From the NCBI GenBank assembly GCA_036346225.1, contig JARFIW010000108.1, forward strand, positions 1,798,001 to 1,862,000: a stretch of 64,000 nucleotides of DNA, given 5' to 3'. This DNA is from Platerodrilus igneus. Taxonomy: Eukaryota > Arthropoda > Insecta > Coleoptera > Lycidae. This document shows, piece by piece, positions 21,291-32,540 of the stretch (position 1 is the stretch's first letter; each line of letters opens with the position of its first letter). Both the position numbers and the translations under genes were made by a program. A model generated the notes under the pieces. It had not been told where the DNA came from, ran no database searches, and saw only the letters and a program-made list of their open reading frames with translations.

Positions 21291-24200
21291 GTTTGAAGAT
21301 ACCCAAATGCGTGATAGGGAATTTATAGCGAAAAGCTGATGGTGATGGATGAAATTTTCTAATACAGTTCCATTTTCGTCGGTGTTGGGGTTATACCATA
21401 TTACGGATTTAGCACTGACATTGGCGCAGAAGTGTTAATCTGTTAGCATAACTTCAGTCAATAAAAATTCTACTACCACTCCCACAACCAATACAACGTT
21501 TAAGGGTAAATTTTCTACATTTTGTAGAGGATGCTTAATTAGATCGGGTTATAATTATAAGCTTGTAGGATATAGGAGACTTTCCAGGCGATTATGAAGA
21601 GGAAGGCTGTTGGAGTAGCTAATGTAAGGTTAATGTTAGATTGTGGTTTGAAGATACCCAGGTGGGGATGCACGATAAGCAGTTTATAATATAAAGCTGA
21701 TGGTTATGGATGAAATCTCTTAGTACAGCTCCATTTTTATCGGTGTTTGGGTTATACCATAATATGCATTAGGCATTGACATTGGCGCAGATGATTAGGG
21801 CGGTTGCCAATTTTAGTGGGGATGTGTTTGATTTGGATTTGAAAAATGTTAATGTTGGTTCTGTACTGGAAATAGGATGATATTAAGAAGATTCCGATTT
21901 TCTATTGGAAAACAATGACTGTAACTTGAGGAATCAAGAAGGAAGCTGTGTAGGAAGGGTCGATGGTGGTATCTGTTATTACGATAGTGGTGATTTGATT
22001 AGGACGATGATTGTCGTAGGTGCGTGTGAGTTAAAGGATACGTTAAAATTTTTGTGTTGTATTAGGTACGGTTCTTGCACTAACGATGTCGCGTAGCAGC
22101 GCATAGAGAGCTTTTCGCGACATGGTGAGCTGTAGCTGCGTGGCCGTGCCTCTTATGCCAATGCCACAGTGTTGCACGTTCCTGTGGCCGCTAAGCGGCG
22201 CCACAGAGTGCGAAGTGGGTGATAAACAGTTCCGAACGCGAGTAATTCAGTCTCGTTCTAATTGAGATCACTTTTAACATAACCTCAGTCAATAAAATTT
22301 CTATTTCCACTCCCACAACCAATACAACGTTTAAGAGTAATTTTTCTATATTATTGTAGAGGATGTTGAATTAGATCGAGTTGTGATTATAAACTTGTAG
22401 AATATAGGAGACTTTCCATGCGATTATGAAGAGGGAGGTTGATGGAGTAGTTAATGTAAGGTTAATGTTAGATTGTGATTTGAAGATACCCAGATGGGGA
22501 TGCACGATAGGGGGTTTATAATATGAAGCTGATGGTTATGGATGAAATTTTCTAGTACAGCTCCATTTTCGTCGGTGTTAGGGTTATACGATAATATGGA
22601 TTTGGCATTGATATTGACGCAGATGGTTAGGGTTGTTGCCGATTTCAGTGGGGATGTGTTTGATCTAGAGGCGAAAATTGTTAGTCTCGGTTCTGTACTG
22701 GAAGTAGGAGGATATTAAGAAGATGGTTCCGATTTTCTTGTTGGAATACAATGACTGTAACTTGAGGAAGCTGTGTAGGAAGCGTCGATGGTGGTATCTG
22801 TTATTATGATAGTTGTGATTTGGTAAGGTGATTTGGATTGGCATAGGTGCCTGTGAGTTAAGGGTTGCGTTAGGAGTTTTGTGTTGTATGAGGCATGGTT
22901 CTTGGACTAACGCAGTCGCATAGCGGCACACAGAGAGCTTTGCGCGACACGGTGAGCTGTAGCTGCGTAGCAGTGCTTCGTTTGCCAATGACAGTGTTGC
23001 ACGTTCCTGTAATCGCTAAGCGGATTTGGCATTGACATTGACGCAGATAATTACGGTTTTTGCCGATTTCAGTGGATGTGTTTGATCTGGAGACGAAAAG
23101 TGTTAATCTTGGTTCTGTACGGGAAGTAGGGAGATATTAAGAAGATGGTTCCGATTTTCTTGTTGGAATACAATGACTGCAACTTGAGGAAGCTGTGTAG
23201 GAAGCGTCGATGGTGGTATCTGTTATTATGATAGACGTGATTTGGTTAAGGTAATTTGGATTGGCATAGGTGCGTGTGAGTTAAGAGGTACGTTAGGAGT
23301 TTTGTGTTGTATCAGGCATGGTTCTTGGACTAACGCAGTCGCATAGCGGCGCATAGAGAGCTTTGCGTGACACGGTGAGCTGTAGCTGCGTAGCAGTGCC
23401 CCGTTTGCCAATGACAGTGCTGCACGTTCCGGTAGTGGCTAAGCGGATTTGGCATTGACATTGACGCAGATAATTAGGGTTTTTGCCGATTTCAGTGGAT
23501 GTGTTTGATCTGGAGACAAAAAGTGTTAATCTTGGTTCTGTACGGGAAGTAGGGAGATATTAAGAAGATGGTTCCGATTTTCTAGTGGAGTACGATGACT
23601 ATAACTTGAGGAATAAAGAGGAAGGCTGTGTAGGAAGCGTCGATGGTGGTATCTGCTATTATTATAGTTGTGATTTGGTTAGGTCATTTGAATTGGTATA
23701 GGTGCGTGTGAGTTAAGGGGTACGTTAGGAATTTTGTGTTGTATCAGGTACTGTTCTTGGACTAACGATGTCGCGTAGCAGCGCACAGAGAGCTTTTCGC
23801 GACATGGTGAGCTGTAGCTGCGTGGCCGTGCCTCGTATGCCAATGCCACAGTGTTGCACGTTCCTGTAGCCACTATACGGCGCAACAGAGCGTGAAACGC
23901 GAGGAAATGGAGTAGCTAATGTAAGGTTAATGTTAGATTGTAGTTTGAAGATACCCCGGTGGGGATGCACGATAGGAAGTTTATAATATAAAACCGATGG
24001 TGGTGGATGAAATCTTTTAGTACAGCTCCATTTTCGTCGGTGTTGGCGTTATACCACAATATGAATTTCGTATTTACATTGGCACAGATGATTAGGGTTT
24101 TTGCCGATTTCAGTGGGGATGTGTTTGATCTGAAGACGAAAAATGTTAGTGTTTTTTCTGCACTGGAAGTAAAAGGATATTAAGAAGATGGTTCAAATTT

Positions 24201-25030
24201 TCTAGTTAAGTACGATGACTGTACTTGAGGAATAATGAGGGAGACTATAGGAAGCGTCGATGGTGGTATCTGTTATTATGATAGTCGTGATTTGGTTAGG
24301 GTAATTTGGATTGGCATAGGTGCGTGTGAGTTAAGGGGTACGTTAGGAGTTTTGTGTTGTATCAGGCATGGTTCTTGGACTAACGCAGTCGCATAGCGGC
24401 ACACAGAGAGCTTTGCGCGACACGGTGAGCTGTAGCTGCGTAGCAGTGCCTCGTTTGCCAATGACAGTGCTGCACGTTCCTGTACGCGCTAAGCGGATTT
24501 GGCATTGACATTGGCGTAGATAATTAGGATTTTTGCCGATTTCAGTGGATGTGTTTGATCTGGAGACGAAAAGTGTTAATTTTAGTTCTGTACTGGAAGT
24601 AGGGAGATATTAAGAAGATGGTTCCGATTTTCTAGTGGAGTACCATGACTATAACTTGAGGAATAAAGAGGAAGGCTGTGTAGGAAGCGTCAATGGTGGT
24701 ATCTGCTATTATTATAGTTGTGATTTGGATAGGTCATTTCGATTGTCATAGGTGCGTGTGATTTAAGGGGTGCGTTAGGAATTTTGTGTCGTATCAGATA
24801 CGGTTCTTGGACTAACGTAGTCGCGTAGCTGCGTAGCAGTGTCTTATTTGCCAATGACACAATGTTGCACGTTTCTGTAGCGGCTAAGCGGCTCAACAGA
24901 GCGCAAGGTGGGTGTTAAACAGTTCCGAGTAATTTAGTCTCGTTCTAATTGAGATCATTTTAGCATAACTTCAGTCAATAAAAATTCTACTACCACTTCC
25001 ACAATTAATACAACCTTTAAGGGTAATTTT
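21291..25030 (-). repeat. Tandem array of R1-like endonuclease-domain monomers, array B
   Basis: A conserved marker (ACGTTAGGA.TTTTGTGTTGT) recurs at about 22,038, 22,861, 23,285, 23,719, 24,338 and 24,770, giving spacings near 820, 425, 435, 620 and 430. Minus-strand frames repeatedly give LRSYSSPCRAKLS, ATALVQEPCLIQHK and, in long monomers, the TDENG...LENFIHHH part. Short monomers lack about 390 bp between ANVNAKS and the next linker. No monomer is intact. A GC-richer block rich in CGC and GCG words marks each unit. Confidence 0.75.
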
Positions 25031-25258
25031 TCTATAGCATTTTGAATCTTTTGCGTATAGAAGATTACTTCCTGACAAGCCAAGCGCATACCTATAAAGT
25101 CACAATTTCTTGTTTCTAAATCCATGATCTTATACTCTTAACGTTCAGAGAGAACCGGTATTTTTCATGTAGTAAAAAAACAAATATACGACATGGCAAA
25201 TCGATCAATCAGTGTCACTTTTATTAATAATCAAAAGTTTAAATACCTTAAGATACCT
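25030..25258. repeat. Common end segment of duplication, copy B
   Basis: It matches 15,610-15,835 nearly base for base and marks the right edge of copy B. Confidence 0.85.
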
Positions 25259-26890
25259 CAGGCTTGCTTCTAATAATATAGTCATACCACAAACCTCATT
25301 AAAATCATCAGTTTTATTTTTAACAAATAATTTATGCGAATTATAAATTATTTAGAATGTTTTGAATAGAACTGGAAGTAAGAATAAACGCAGCTGGTAT
25401 TCTTACCACCACAGGTGACAATTTATAATTATTATAAGACCTGCAACCGCGTGATCATTGAACACCACGAGTTCTTTGTTGTATTTGATGTTGTTATTTA
25501 TGTTTTATTAATGTTTCGTATTATATGGTGCTTCAAAGCACAAAATTTCACATAAATCAACGTTAACAAAATTATCACGTCGAGCTTTTAACGATGCAGG
25601 TTACGTGTCACATAAATTTTAAAATTGTCATAGGTGTAGCTTTACTGGGAAAATTTATTCAAAAGAAGTTGGTGGTTTTATCGAAATGTTTTTGAGAAGA
25701 GAAGCAATAGGTCTTCTTGGCGTTTTTTTACCTTAAGGAAGACAATACAGGTATGAATTAGTGAGTAAATTCCACTGTTTGGAATGTGGTAGACTGACTG
25801 TTGGACACCGGTTAGTTGTCCGATACACTCTTTCCTTTGGAAAATGGCTTGACACTTCTTTATGTACTGCCAACAGAATAACCGCATGCTTTACACTTGC
25901 CTGTAGTTTATTTTGAATATTTGCGAGGTTAAGAGCCATAAAGCACAGTAGAGCAATTGATCCCACAGAGAGTTTGTTTGTCACGCGTTTGTCTTTAACT
26001 CTAAATGTTCAAAAGGTCGTCCCAAATCTTGCAAAGTGGGAAATTGTAAGGTGACCAAGGACAGTTCTGGAGGTTAAAGGATTCTATATTTATACTTCAT
26101 AATGGTATAACAAAAATATCGAAGTGTCAAAAGGGACAAAGCCATTCAACCGACAATAGATTGATTGATATCTACAGGGATGCACTTAAAAAACTATAAA
26201 GCGTTCAAAAGCAAAAGTCTAAAAAAATTCTAGAAAGCTTTTTGTAACTCCTCGATTCTCTTTTAAAGCTTATATAAAAACGGCACAAATCGGCATAGGG
26301 GTCAGTTCCTAGTTAGGTATGATTCACAAACTTTTTTGATTTTGCTAACCAGTTTTCGGCATGCTGTGTAACAATTAATGCATGCCTGATCCAGTTAGAG
26401 CAATGTCGAAGTAGTTTGGCTTGAGTTAGTGCTTGAATGTGTGTTTGCGCGCGTGTGTGTGGTATGTGCGTGAACATACGTGGCTGCGTGCATGTGTTTT
26501 TTTTAGTGCTGTCTTTATACTTGCGTTTTACTCAGTCTCGAACATCGGAAATCAATGGCTGAGCTGTCTGCGTTCGTTGTGCACTCCGGTCGTCGGAACC
26601 CGAAAACAAGGGTCTGTTGTTGCACCGTTCCTAAGTGTTCGTGTGTGTGAATATGTGTTTGTATTTGTTTGTTTGTTTGTTTATTGTTGTACACTATTCC
26701 TGGTCCAAAGGCCTAACTTAGTGAATATGAACAGAAGTTTTACAAATAACATAAATTACAATAAATTTGCAATATGTATCAATTTCCGATGTAGTACATT
26801 GATAATTTTGAGTTTCTTCCCTTATCGCCGAGTTGATCTTGGCTTGTTGGCAGAGAAGTTGGTGTGCAGTGTAGTGCTGTGAAGGTAGGG
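25259..26890. other. No gene recognised; partly GT-rich
   Basis: The stretch is single-copy in the window. A GT-rich block (26,430-26,680) generates a 149-residue frame that is low-complexity and not convincing. The minus-strand frames at 25,678-25,984 match no family I know. Confidence 0.5.
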
Positions 26891-29092
26891 GTATTGGTGT
26901 GCAGGGGATACTATTATTGAACCGGGGGTTTCGTGATTAGCATTTCATTTAGGAAATGGTCAAATTGGAGGGCATAGTTAGTTGCGAGGAGGTCGATGCT
27001 AGGTAGTGGGGTAAAAGGATCAAATTGGATCATGTGTTGATGTGGGTTTGGTCAGGCATAGGTATATTAAGTGGTGGGGTTAGGGTGGGAGGTTCAGTAA
27101 TGTTTTGGTTCGAGCAGGGACAGTAAGGAGAAGGAATTAGTTGAAAGGAGTGTAATTTTTGTCGGAATTTGCAGTGTCCGATCAGGAATTGAGTAGTGGA
27201 ACGGTTGGAATAGGGGATATGTTTGTTACATCTGGGATAATGTCATGTGTGTGTCTACCTGTGACTTCGTTGCCAGCTGTGCGTTAGAGATTCAGTAATT
27301 AGGTTGTGTATGTTAGTCATTGTCATGGTTTCGTATTCTGTGGGTTGTAGGGTGCGGTCATGTAATTGTATTGGTTTTCTTTTCTTTAGGTTTTGAAGTT
27401 GTACTTTAGAGTGAAGCAGGATATTTAGGGGTGGTTTTTTCAAAATTCTGTATAATGCTCAAGTGGGTAATGTTCTGAGGACTTTTGTGGGAAATAGTAG
27501 GAAAGGTCTTATGATAGATTAAGGTTTCTCCGGGAATAAGGTGTTGTAAGGGGATACCAGGCGTCTAATGCATAACTTAGGATGGAAATTATTATTTTTT
27601 GTAGAATTAGTTTCCGAATAGGGCGAGTTAGTTCAATAGATTTTGGTAGGGAATAGTGTATATTATTAATAATTGCATTGGTTTTGGATCGGAGATATGA
27701 TAGATGAGCGTGCATTTTAAGTCTTGTTTCAATTTGGATTCCAAGGTACGTGGTTGATTCGGATAGGGTTAGAGGTGTGTTAAATATGTGAATAGTGGAG
27801 GCGTGCTGGAGATGTTCTTTAAGTAATAGGATTTTGGATTTAGCGAGTGATAGGGGTTGTTTGTTTAATAAGGACCAGGATTCGATTTTTTGGATCAGAA
27901 GGCCGGCAGTGTTTTCTAAGGATCTACGGGAGTTTCCATAGACGAGGTAGGTTAGGTCATTAGCATAAGCGAAGGTATAAATATTAGAGATGTCAAGGTC
28001 TAGGAGGGGGTTTATAAAGAGATTCCATAGCGTGGGTGAGAGGACCGATCCTTGCGGACAGCTCTGGGATAGGAGTTTTGTGATAGAAAAGTAGTTGGAG
28101 TTTAGGTTTGCGGAACGTGAGTGTAGTTAGGATTTAAGGATTTTGTTTATATTTCGAGGAAAGTTGGCTTTTTTAATTTGTGAGAGGATATTGAATCACC
28201 ATAGGAGATCAAAGGCGGATTGGAAGTCAAGGAAAGTTGCTATTACATATTTAGAGGGAGATATCTGGACGGTGGTGATTAGGGATTGGATGGTGTCCTC
28301 AACACTATGTTCGGGACGGAATCCATGGTGGTTTACAGAGAAGAGGGGGTGTTTATCTATATGGGAATTGATCTTTTGGATAAGAATACGTTCTAGGATT
28401 CTGCCAATTGTGGGAAGAAGTGGTATGGGGCGGTAGGATTTTGTGTCTTCGGGAGGTTTGCTGGGTTTTAATATGAGGATAATAGAAGCTTTTTAAAGGA
28501 TATTCGGAAAAGTACCGGATTTAAGGCATTTACGGATAAGTTGGATCATGAAATCTTTAATGATAGGCCAGGATTTTTGTATCATAAGGTTGGAGATTTA
28601 CTCTGGACCGGGGGCCTTGATGGGGTCAAGGTTTTTTATTATTGAGTCTAATGAGTCTATGTCTAAGTCATAATCTGGTGTGTTGTTTGGTGGTGTATTT
28701 GCGTATTGTATTGTGGTTTGTTGTTGTTTAGTATGTGCATAAGGGAAGGTAGAGGGAATTACTGTATCCAGAAGTGTAGTTAGAGTATCAAGAAATGAGG
28801 GGTCAGTTTGATTCAATGGTGTGAAAAGTATATGGCTAGGGGGTGTTTTTTTTAGTTTACGGTGTCTTCCAAGGAATATTGGTGTGTTCGTTGATTATAG
28901 TCATTTAGTGTTGTTTTTTTGGTATTTGTTCAGTGCTTTGTATTGGATCCTTGCTGTTTTGTACTCGTGTGTAAGTACGTCAACGTTGTTGTGCTGTCTG
29001 CGTTTGGCGTTCTGAAGTTGGTGTCGTAATTTGCACAGTGTTTGTTTTTTAGAGTCAAGTTCTAATGTCCACCATCTACCCCAAGGCCAGCA
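26891..29092 (-). pseudogene. R1-like non-LTR RT, 5'-truncated (copy 2)
   Basis: Reading the minus strand from 29,092, a WWTLELDSKK linker leads into a basic helical region. Next come the region ending at 28,598 with IKNLDPIKAPGP, then NHHGFRPEHS near 28,320, FLDFQSAFDLL near 28,220 with the first catalytic Asp, SCPQGSVLSPTLWN near 28,055, and FAYANDLTY near 27,965. The catalytic YADD is here YAND, so one aspartate is replaced by asparagine. The C-terminal region continues to about 26,900 with many stops. Wording matches copies at 6.4, 30.2 and 36.3 kb, so all belong to one R1-like family. Confidence 0.8.
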
Positions 29093-29094
29093 CA

Positions 29095-30165
29095 GACAAA
29101 AAAAGTGGCAAGCAATAAGAGAAGCAGATCTGACGTCACTCCTCCGATAGCAGGGTAACGGAAAAGAGAGTGTAAAAGTAGCTCTACAGTGGCTATATCT
29201 GTTGGTGATGGTTATATGGAGGCAACCGCAAGGCACCTCCACGTGACCGTGATCGATATTAACAACCATTGGGGCAAAACTGACAAGACCAAAGCTGAGG
29301 TCTTGCAATCACCAATTGAGAAGTCGCAGATCCACCGTCTATTTGCCCTTCCCATAAATAGCACTCCACCAACTTTCAGGAGGTGGAGGTACTCGCGCGA
29401 GATTTTTCGGATCTGGTACGAGGACGATCACTCCTTAAAGTGAATAATGGAGGTTTTTGTTAACTGCCATAACTTAGAGAGGCTACGTGCATTGCGGTAG
29501 TTTATGTGGAACTTCTACTTAGAATTATGAAGGCGGCGCTATAGATTCCGGACCCCCGGAAAACATGGATGTCATCCGAAGACGTCTGTGGATGCAAAAC
29601 CTCTGGGCTGATACTTCCAGGTAGTGCGTCTTCCACACCGGCACTAGGGACTAACCTCAGAGAGAACTGGTAGTCTACAGCGTTGGAAAAGACACCAAGG
29701 AAGTCATAGAAAGCAAGGGAGGAAAGCTGCACTATAAGCTTTCCTCTCTAAATATTAAAATTTGCAAAGCACCGCCTATTGCTAGTGAAGTTCACCCTCC
29801 TATTGAGCAGCAGCAGCAAAAACCTCAAACTCCAGTACAGTTGCAGCCGGATTCTTTCCGACCAAAGCTTCTAAAAGCTGAGGCAGTGTAATCATTGGCA
29901 ACTACAGCTATTGAGATGGAAACCACAGACTTCAACCCCCTTCTAATGGAGTGGTTGGAAAAGGAGTTTAGCAATGCGTCACTGGGCAGTCCAACCAGAG
30001 ACGTTCAGAAGGTACGCTTTAGCAGAACAATGGCGAAATTTATAATTTTATAGGCAAACTTGCAACACTACCAGGCGGTTGCTAGCACTCTATGCAGATA
30101 CCTGAGCAGCAAGCAAGATATTGCCCTCAACTAAGAACGTTGGGTGGCCCGCACTTGGGTTTCTA
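29095..30165 (+). pseudogene. DUF4780-like ORF1 remnant of a non-LTR element
   Basis: A basic KRSRSDVTPP stretch and SVGDGYMEATARHLHVTVID lead to an open frame ending at 29,443. A second part, in another frame, has PENMDVIRRRLWMQNLW near 29,555, RELVVYSVG near 29,660 and LHYKLSSLNIKI near 29,735. The pairing of an 'N-L-W-R/ilkrL..qN' block with a final short beta-like segment is what I associate with the DUF4780 domain of arthropod retroelement ORF1 proteins. A Gln/Pro-rich tail follows (29,790-29,880). Stops and frameshifts are present. It sits between two minus-strand R1-like copies but on the opposite strand, so it is a separate element. Confidence 0.5.
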
Positions 30166-30169
30166 AACT

Positions 30170-31432
30170 GGGCATTCGCGATGAATCTATCTTTGCTGTC
30201 AGAAATCAGCCTATGGTATATTAGATGTTCTGGGATTTCGTGGGAATCAGGACTGCATGGGCATAGCGGTGAGGGTACTAGGTGAAAGGCGTGTAATTTA
30301 GATCGGAATTTTCCATGACCAGTTAGGAATTGGATCATTGTACGACTGGAATTTTGTATGTGATTGGGGATGTCAGTAATGGTAGGAAATATTTGGTGGA
30401 TATATCTGCCGGTATCGGAGTAAAACCATGATTCTTGCCAGGAGTGAAAGAGGTAGTTGTAAATGCGGGACTTAAGGTCGGTAGTAGGGATTGTGCGGTA
30501 CATATCAGGAGATAGTGTTTCATTATAGAGGTGGATCGGACGGCGAAATTTTAGATTACGGGTTTGCACGAAATAATGTAGTTGTATTTCTAAGGGGGGG
30601 ATTTTTAATATTGTACTTAGAGAGGCAGTGGAGGTGGTTCGAAAGGCTCGAGAGACTTATAACAGATAAGAACGTGTGATTGGGCTTAGGATTCTGCGGG
30701 AATGTGAGGTTGTGAGGGGATACCAAGAGTCAACAGCGTAGCGGATAATGGGGATGATGATGTTGTTCAGAATTAGTCTTCTTGTAGGTGAGGCTAGTTA
30801 AATTGATTTAGGTAGGGATTGTTGAATGTTGTGCAGGCATAACTTGGTTTTGGAGCGGATTTTTTGGCAGGTTTCTAAGTGGATACCGAGGTAGAAGACG
30901 GATTCAGAGAAGGTTAAAAGTGTTCCTAGGATATAGATAGTAGAACTGCGGCGGAGATCAAGGACGCCTTTTAATAGTAACATTCTGGATTTAGTAGGGG
31001 AGATGGGTTGCTTATTTAGGATTGACCATTGTTCGATATGTTGGATTACGATATTTGCAGTGAATTATAGTTGGAGGCGGGAGTTACCGTAAATAAGGAA
31101 CGTGGGGTCATCTGCATAGGCGAAGGTATTTGTGTTTGAAATATTAAGGTCAAGGAGAGGGTTGATGGATTTGTTCCAAAGGGTAGATGAGAGAATGGCT
31201 GCTTAAGGACAGCCTTGTGTTAGGGACATGGTAGAAGAAAAGTAGTTCGTACGAAGGCTTGCTGAAGATAAATATGAATGGATAATTTTATATATATTGG
31301 AGGGAAAATTCAGTATTTTGAGTTGGTTCAGGACATTGGGCCACCAGAGAATTTCAATGGCGGAGTGGAAATCAAGGAAGATTACTAAGATTGGAAATTA
31401 AGGAAAAGATTGTTTGTTCTGCGCTATCCATG
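30170..31432 (-). pseudogene. R1-like non-LTR RT, 5'-truncated (copy 3)
   Basis: This copy starts inside the RT (SAEQTIFSLIS near 31,425) and reads on the minus strand through FLDFHSA, LTQGCP, LWN.SINPLLDLN, FAYADDPTF near 31,110 and MLLLKGVLDLR. It then continues through a 159-residue open frame (30,569-30,090) with FLTGHGKFRSKL and LCPCSPDSHEIPEHL, the C-terminal zinc-like motif. It keeps the YADD pair but lacks the front half of the RT, ORF1 and EN. An AT-rich stretch lies at the truncated 5' end. Confidence 0.8.
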
Positions 31433-31554
31433 ATAGTTTTATTTATTTTATTTTTATTTGTTCCAACGTTTCAGTAGTCTGCTACCTGAAATTTAAGCAG
31501 ACCTGGCTTCCCCACAGAAAGAAACCGTCATGTGTTATTTGTGTGTATGTGTGT

Positions 31555-31724
31555 TATGTGTGTGATGTTGGCCCGTGTTACGTTCCCCCTCTAGGACCAG
31601 GACTATCGGCAGCCGGATATCCCAGTCGTCAAGGAAGAACGCACAACGAACATTGCCTTGTCAGTCCGTACTATCGGCAGCCGGAAATCCAGATGTTAAA
31701 AAGACAATGTAAGTGTGTGTTGTA

Positions 31725-31783
<59 letters not shown>

Positions 31784-32005
31784 GCGCGCGTGCGTACGTG
31801 CGTGCGTGCGTACGTGCGTGCGTGTGATTGTGCGTGCGTGCGTGCGTGCGTGTGTGTGTGTGATGTTGGTATCCGTGTTACGTTCCCCCTTACCAGGACC
31901 ATCGGAAGCCGGATATCCCAATCGTCAAAGACGAACACTCGACGGATATTGCCTTATCAGTCCGGACCATCGGCAGTCGGAAATCCAGATGTTGAAAAGC
32001 ATCTA
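31555..32005 (+). repeat. Duplicated 150-bp segment around a GT tract
   Basis: The block GTGTTACGTTCCCCCT...CGGCAGCCGGAAATCCAGATG (31,574-31,694) recurs at 31,874-31,993 with about 85-90 percent similarity by eye. Within each block the phrase ATCGGCAGCCGG is itself repeated, so it may be a minisatellite. Confidence 0.8.
31727..31860 (+). repeat. (GT)n and (GCGT)n microsatellite
   Basis: About 28 GT units (31,727-31,782) run into GCGC and TGCG/TACG tetranucleotides to about 31,860. Long frames reading VCVCV or HTHTH over it are artefacts. Confidence 0.95.
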
Positions 32006-32226
32006 TGATAGTACACGATTTCCTTCTGGTGCCACCAAACGTAGAGGATTGTCTTCTTGCTGAAGGGATTTGGCCGTGACGTGGATGTTGATGCTTCACC
32101 AGGTAGAAGCCTATTTTTTGCGTTTGGGAAGTGGACCTTCTACAGACTTTCAGCCAACTTCTCTTTCTTTTCCTTTGAATTTTTCTAATTGCATGTAAAC
32201 GTTTGGAATTATCTTGGGAAGTCATG

Positions 32227-32540
32227 TTTAATGTTTCTTTTGTCGAAATGTACTGGAGCCTTGCAGAGGACCAGGTCTCTGCAAACTTGAAATATTGCTA
32301 AAGCGGATGAGGTTTTTTGGAATGTAGCGTAGTAGGCATACTACCTATTGGGTTTCGTATCATGCACTGGCTGAAAAACTTTGCTTCTTATCGAAATCTA
32401 CCCGAGCGTTTCCAATAGTCATAGGCAAAAATGAAGAGGACCTGATTGAATAGCAGATGAGTTCCTAGATTGGATGACTGTAGAAAACAGAAATGGCAAT
32501 AGCTGTCTACTTGGTGTTTGCCCATGCTTTTCGGCATATA
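32227..32540 (+). repeat. Dispersed repeat, related to 57,005-57,240 and the 53.8 kb array
   Basis: CTGCAAACTTGAAATATTGC and a following GATGAGG.TTTT.GGAAT match the 164-bp tandem family. The right part, GAGTTCCTAGATTGGATGAC and AATGGCAATAG...GTTGACC-like words, matches 57,150-57,230. Confidence 0.6.

Larger units (their letters stand above)
15955..25258. repeat. Segmental duplication, copy B
   Basis: This is the longer, more complete copy of 9,040-15,835, with the same order: ORF1, spacer, EN scrap, R2-like element, EN array, end segment. It lacks the SINE. Sequence beyond 25,258 is unrelated to the start of another unit, so only two units are visible. Confidence 0.85.

Noticed and set aside
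22665..24461. Repeated small protein family beginning MANEALLRSYSSPC
   Set aside because: The repeated frames are one reading of the EN monomers; the LQLTMS and ALVQEP parts identify them as EN pieces split between frames.
13080..25030. CRISPR-like or rDNA array
   Set aside because: Units are 400-840 bp with EN-domain coding traces, not short repeats with spacers, and no 18S/28S words such as the R2 target were seen.
26433..26882. 149-residue open frame on the plus strand
   Set aside because: It arises from GT-rich DNA with Cys/Val-rich low-complexity output and no domain.
28143..28436. 97-residue plus-strand frame
   Set aside because: It is the antisense shadow of the R1-like RT on the minus strand.
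31661..32063. Several frames reading VCVCV or HTHTH
   Set aside because: They are translations of the (GT)n tract.
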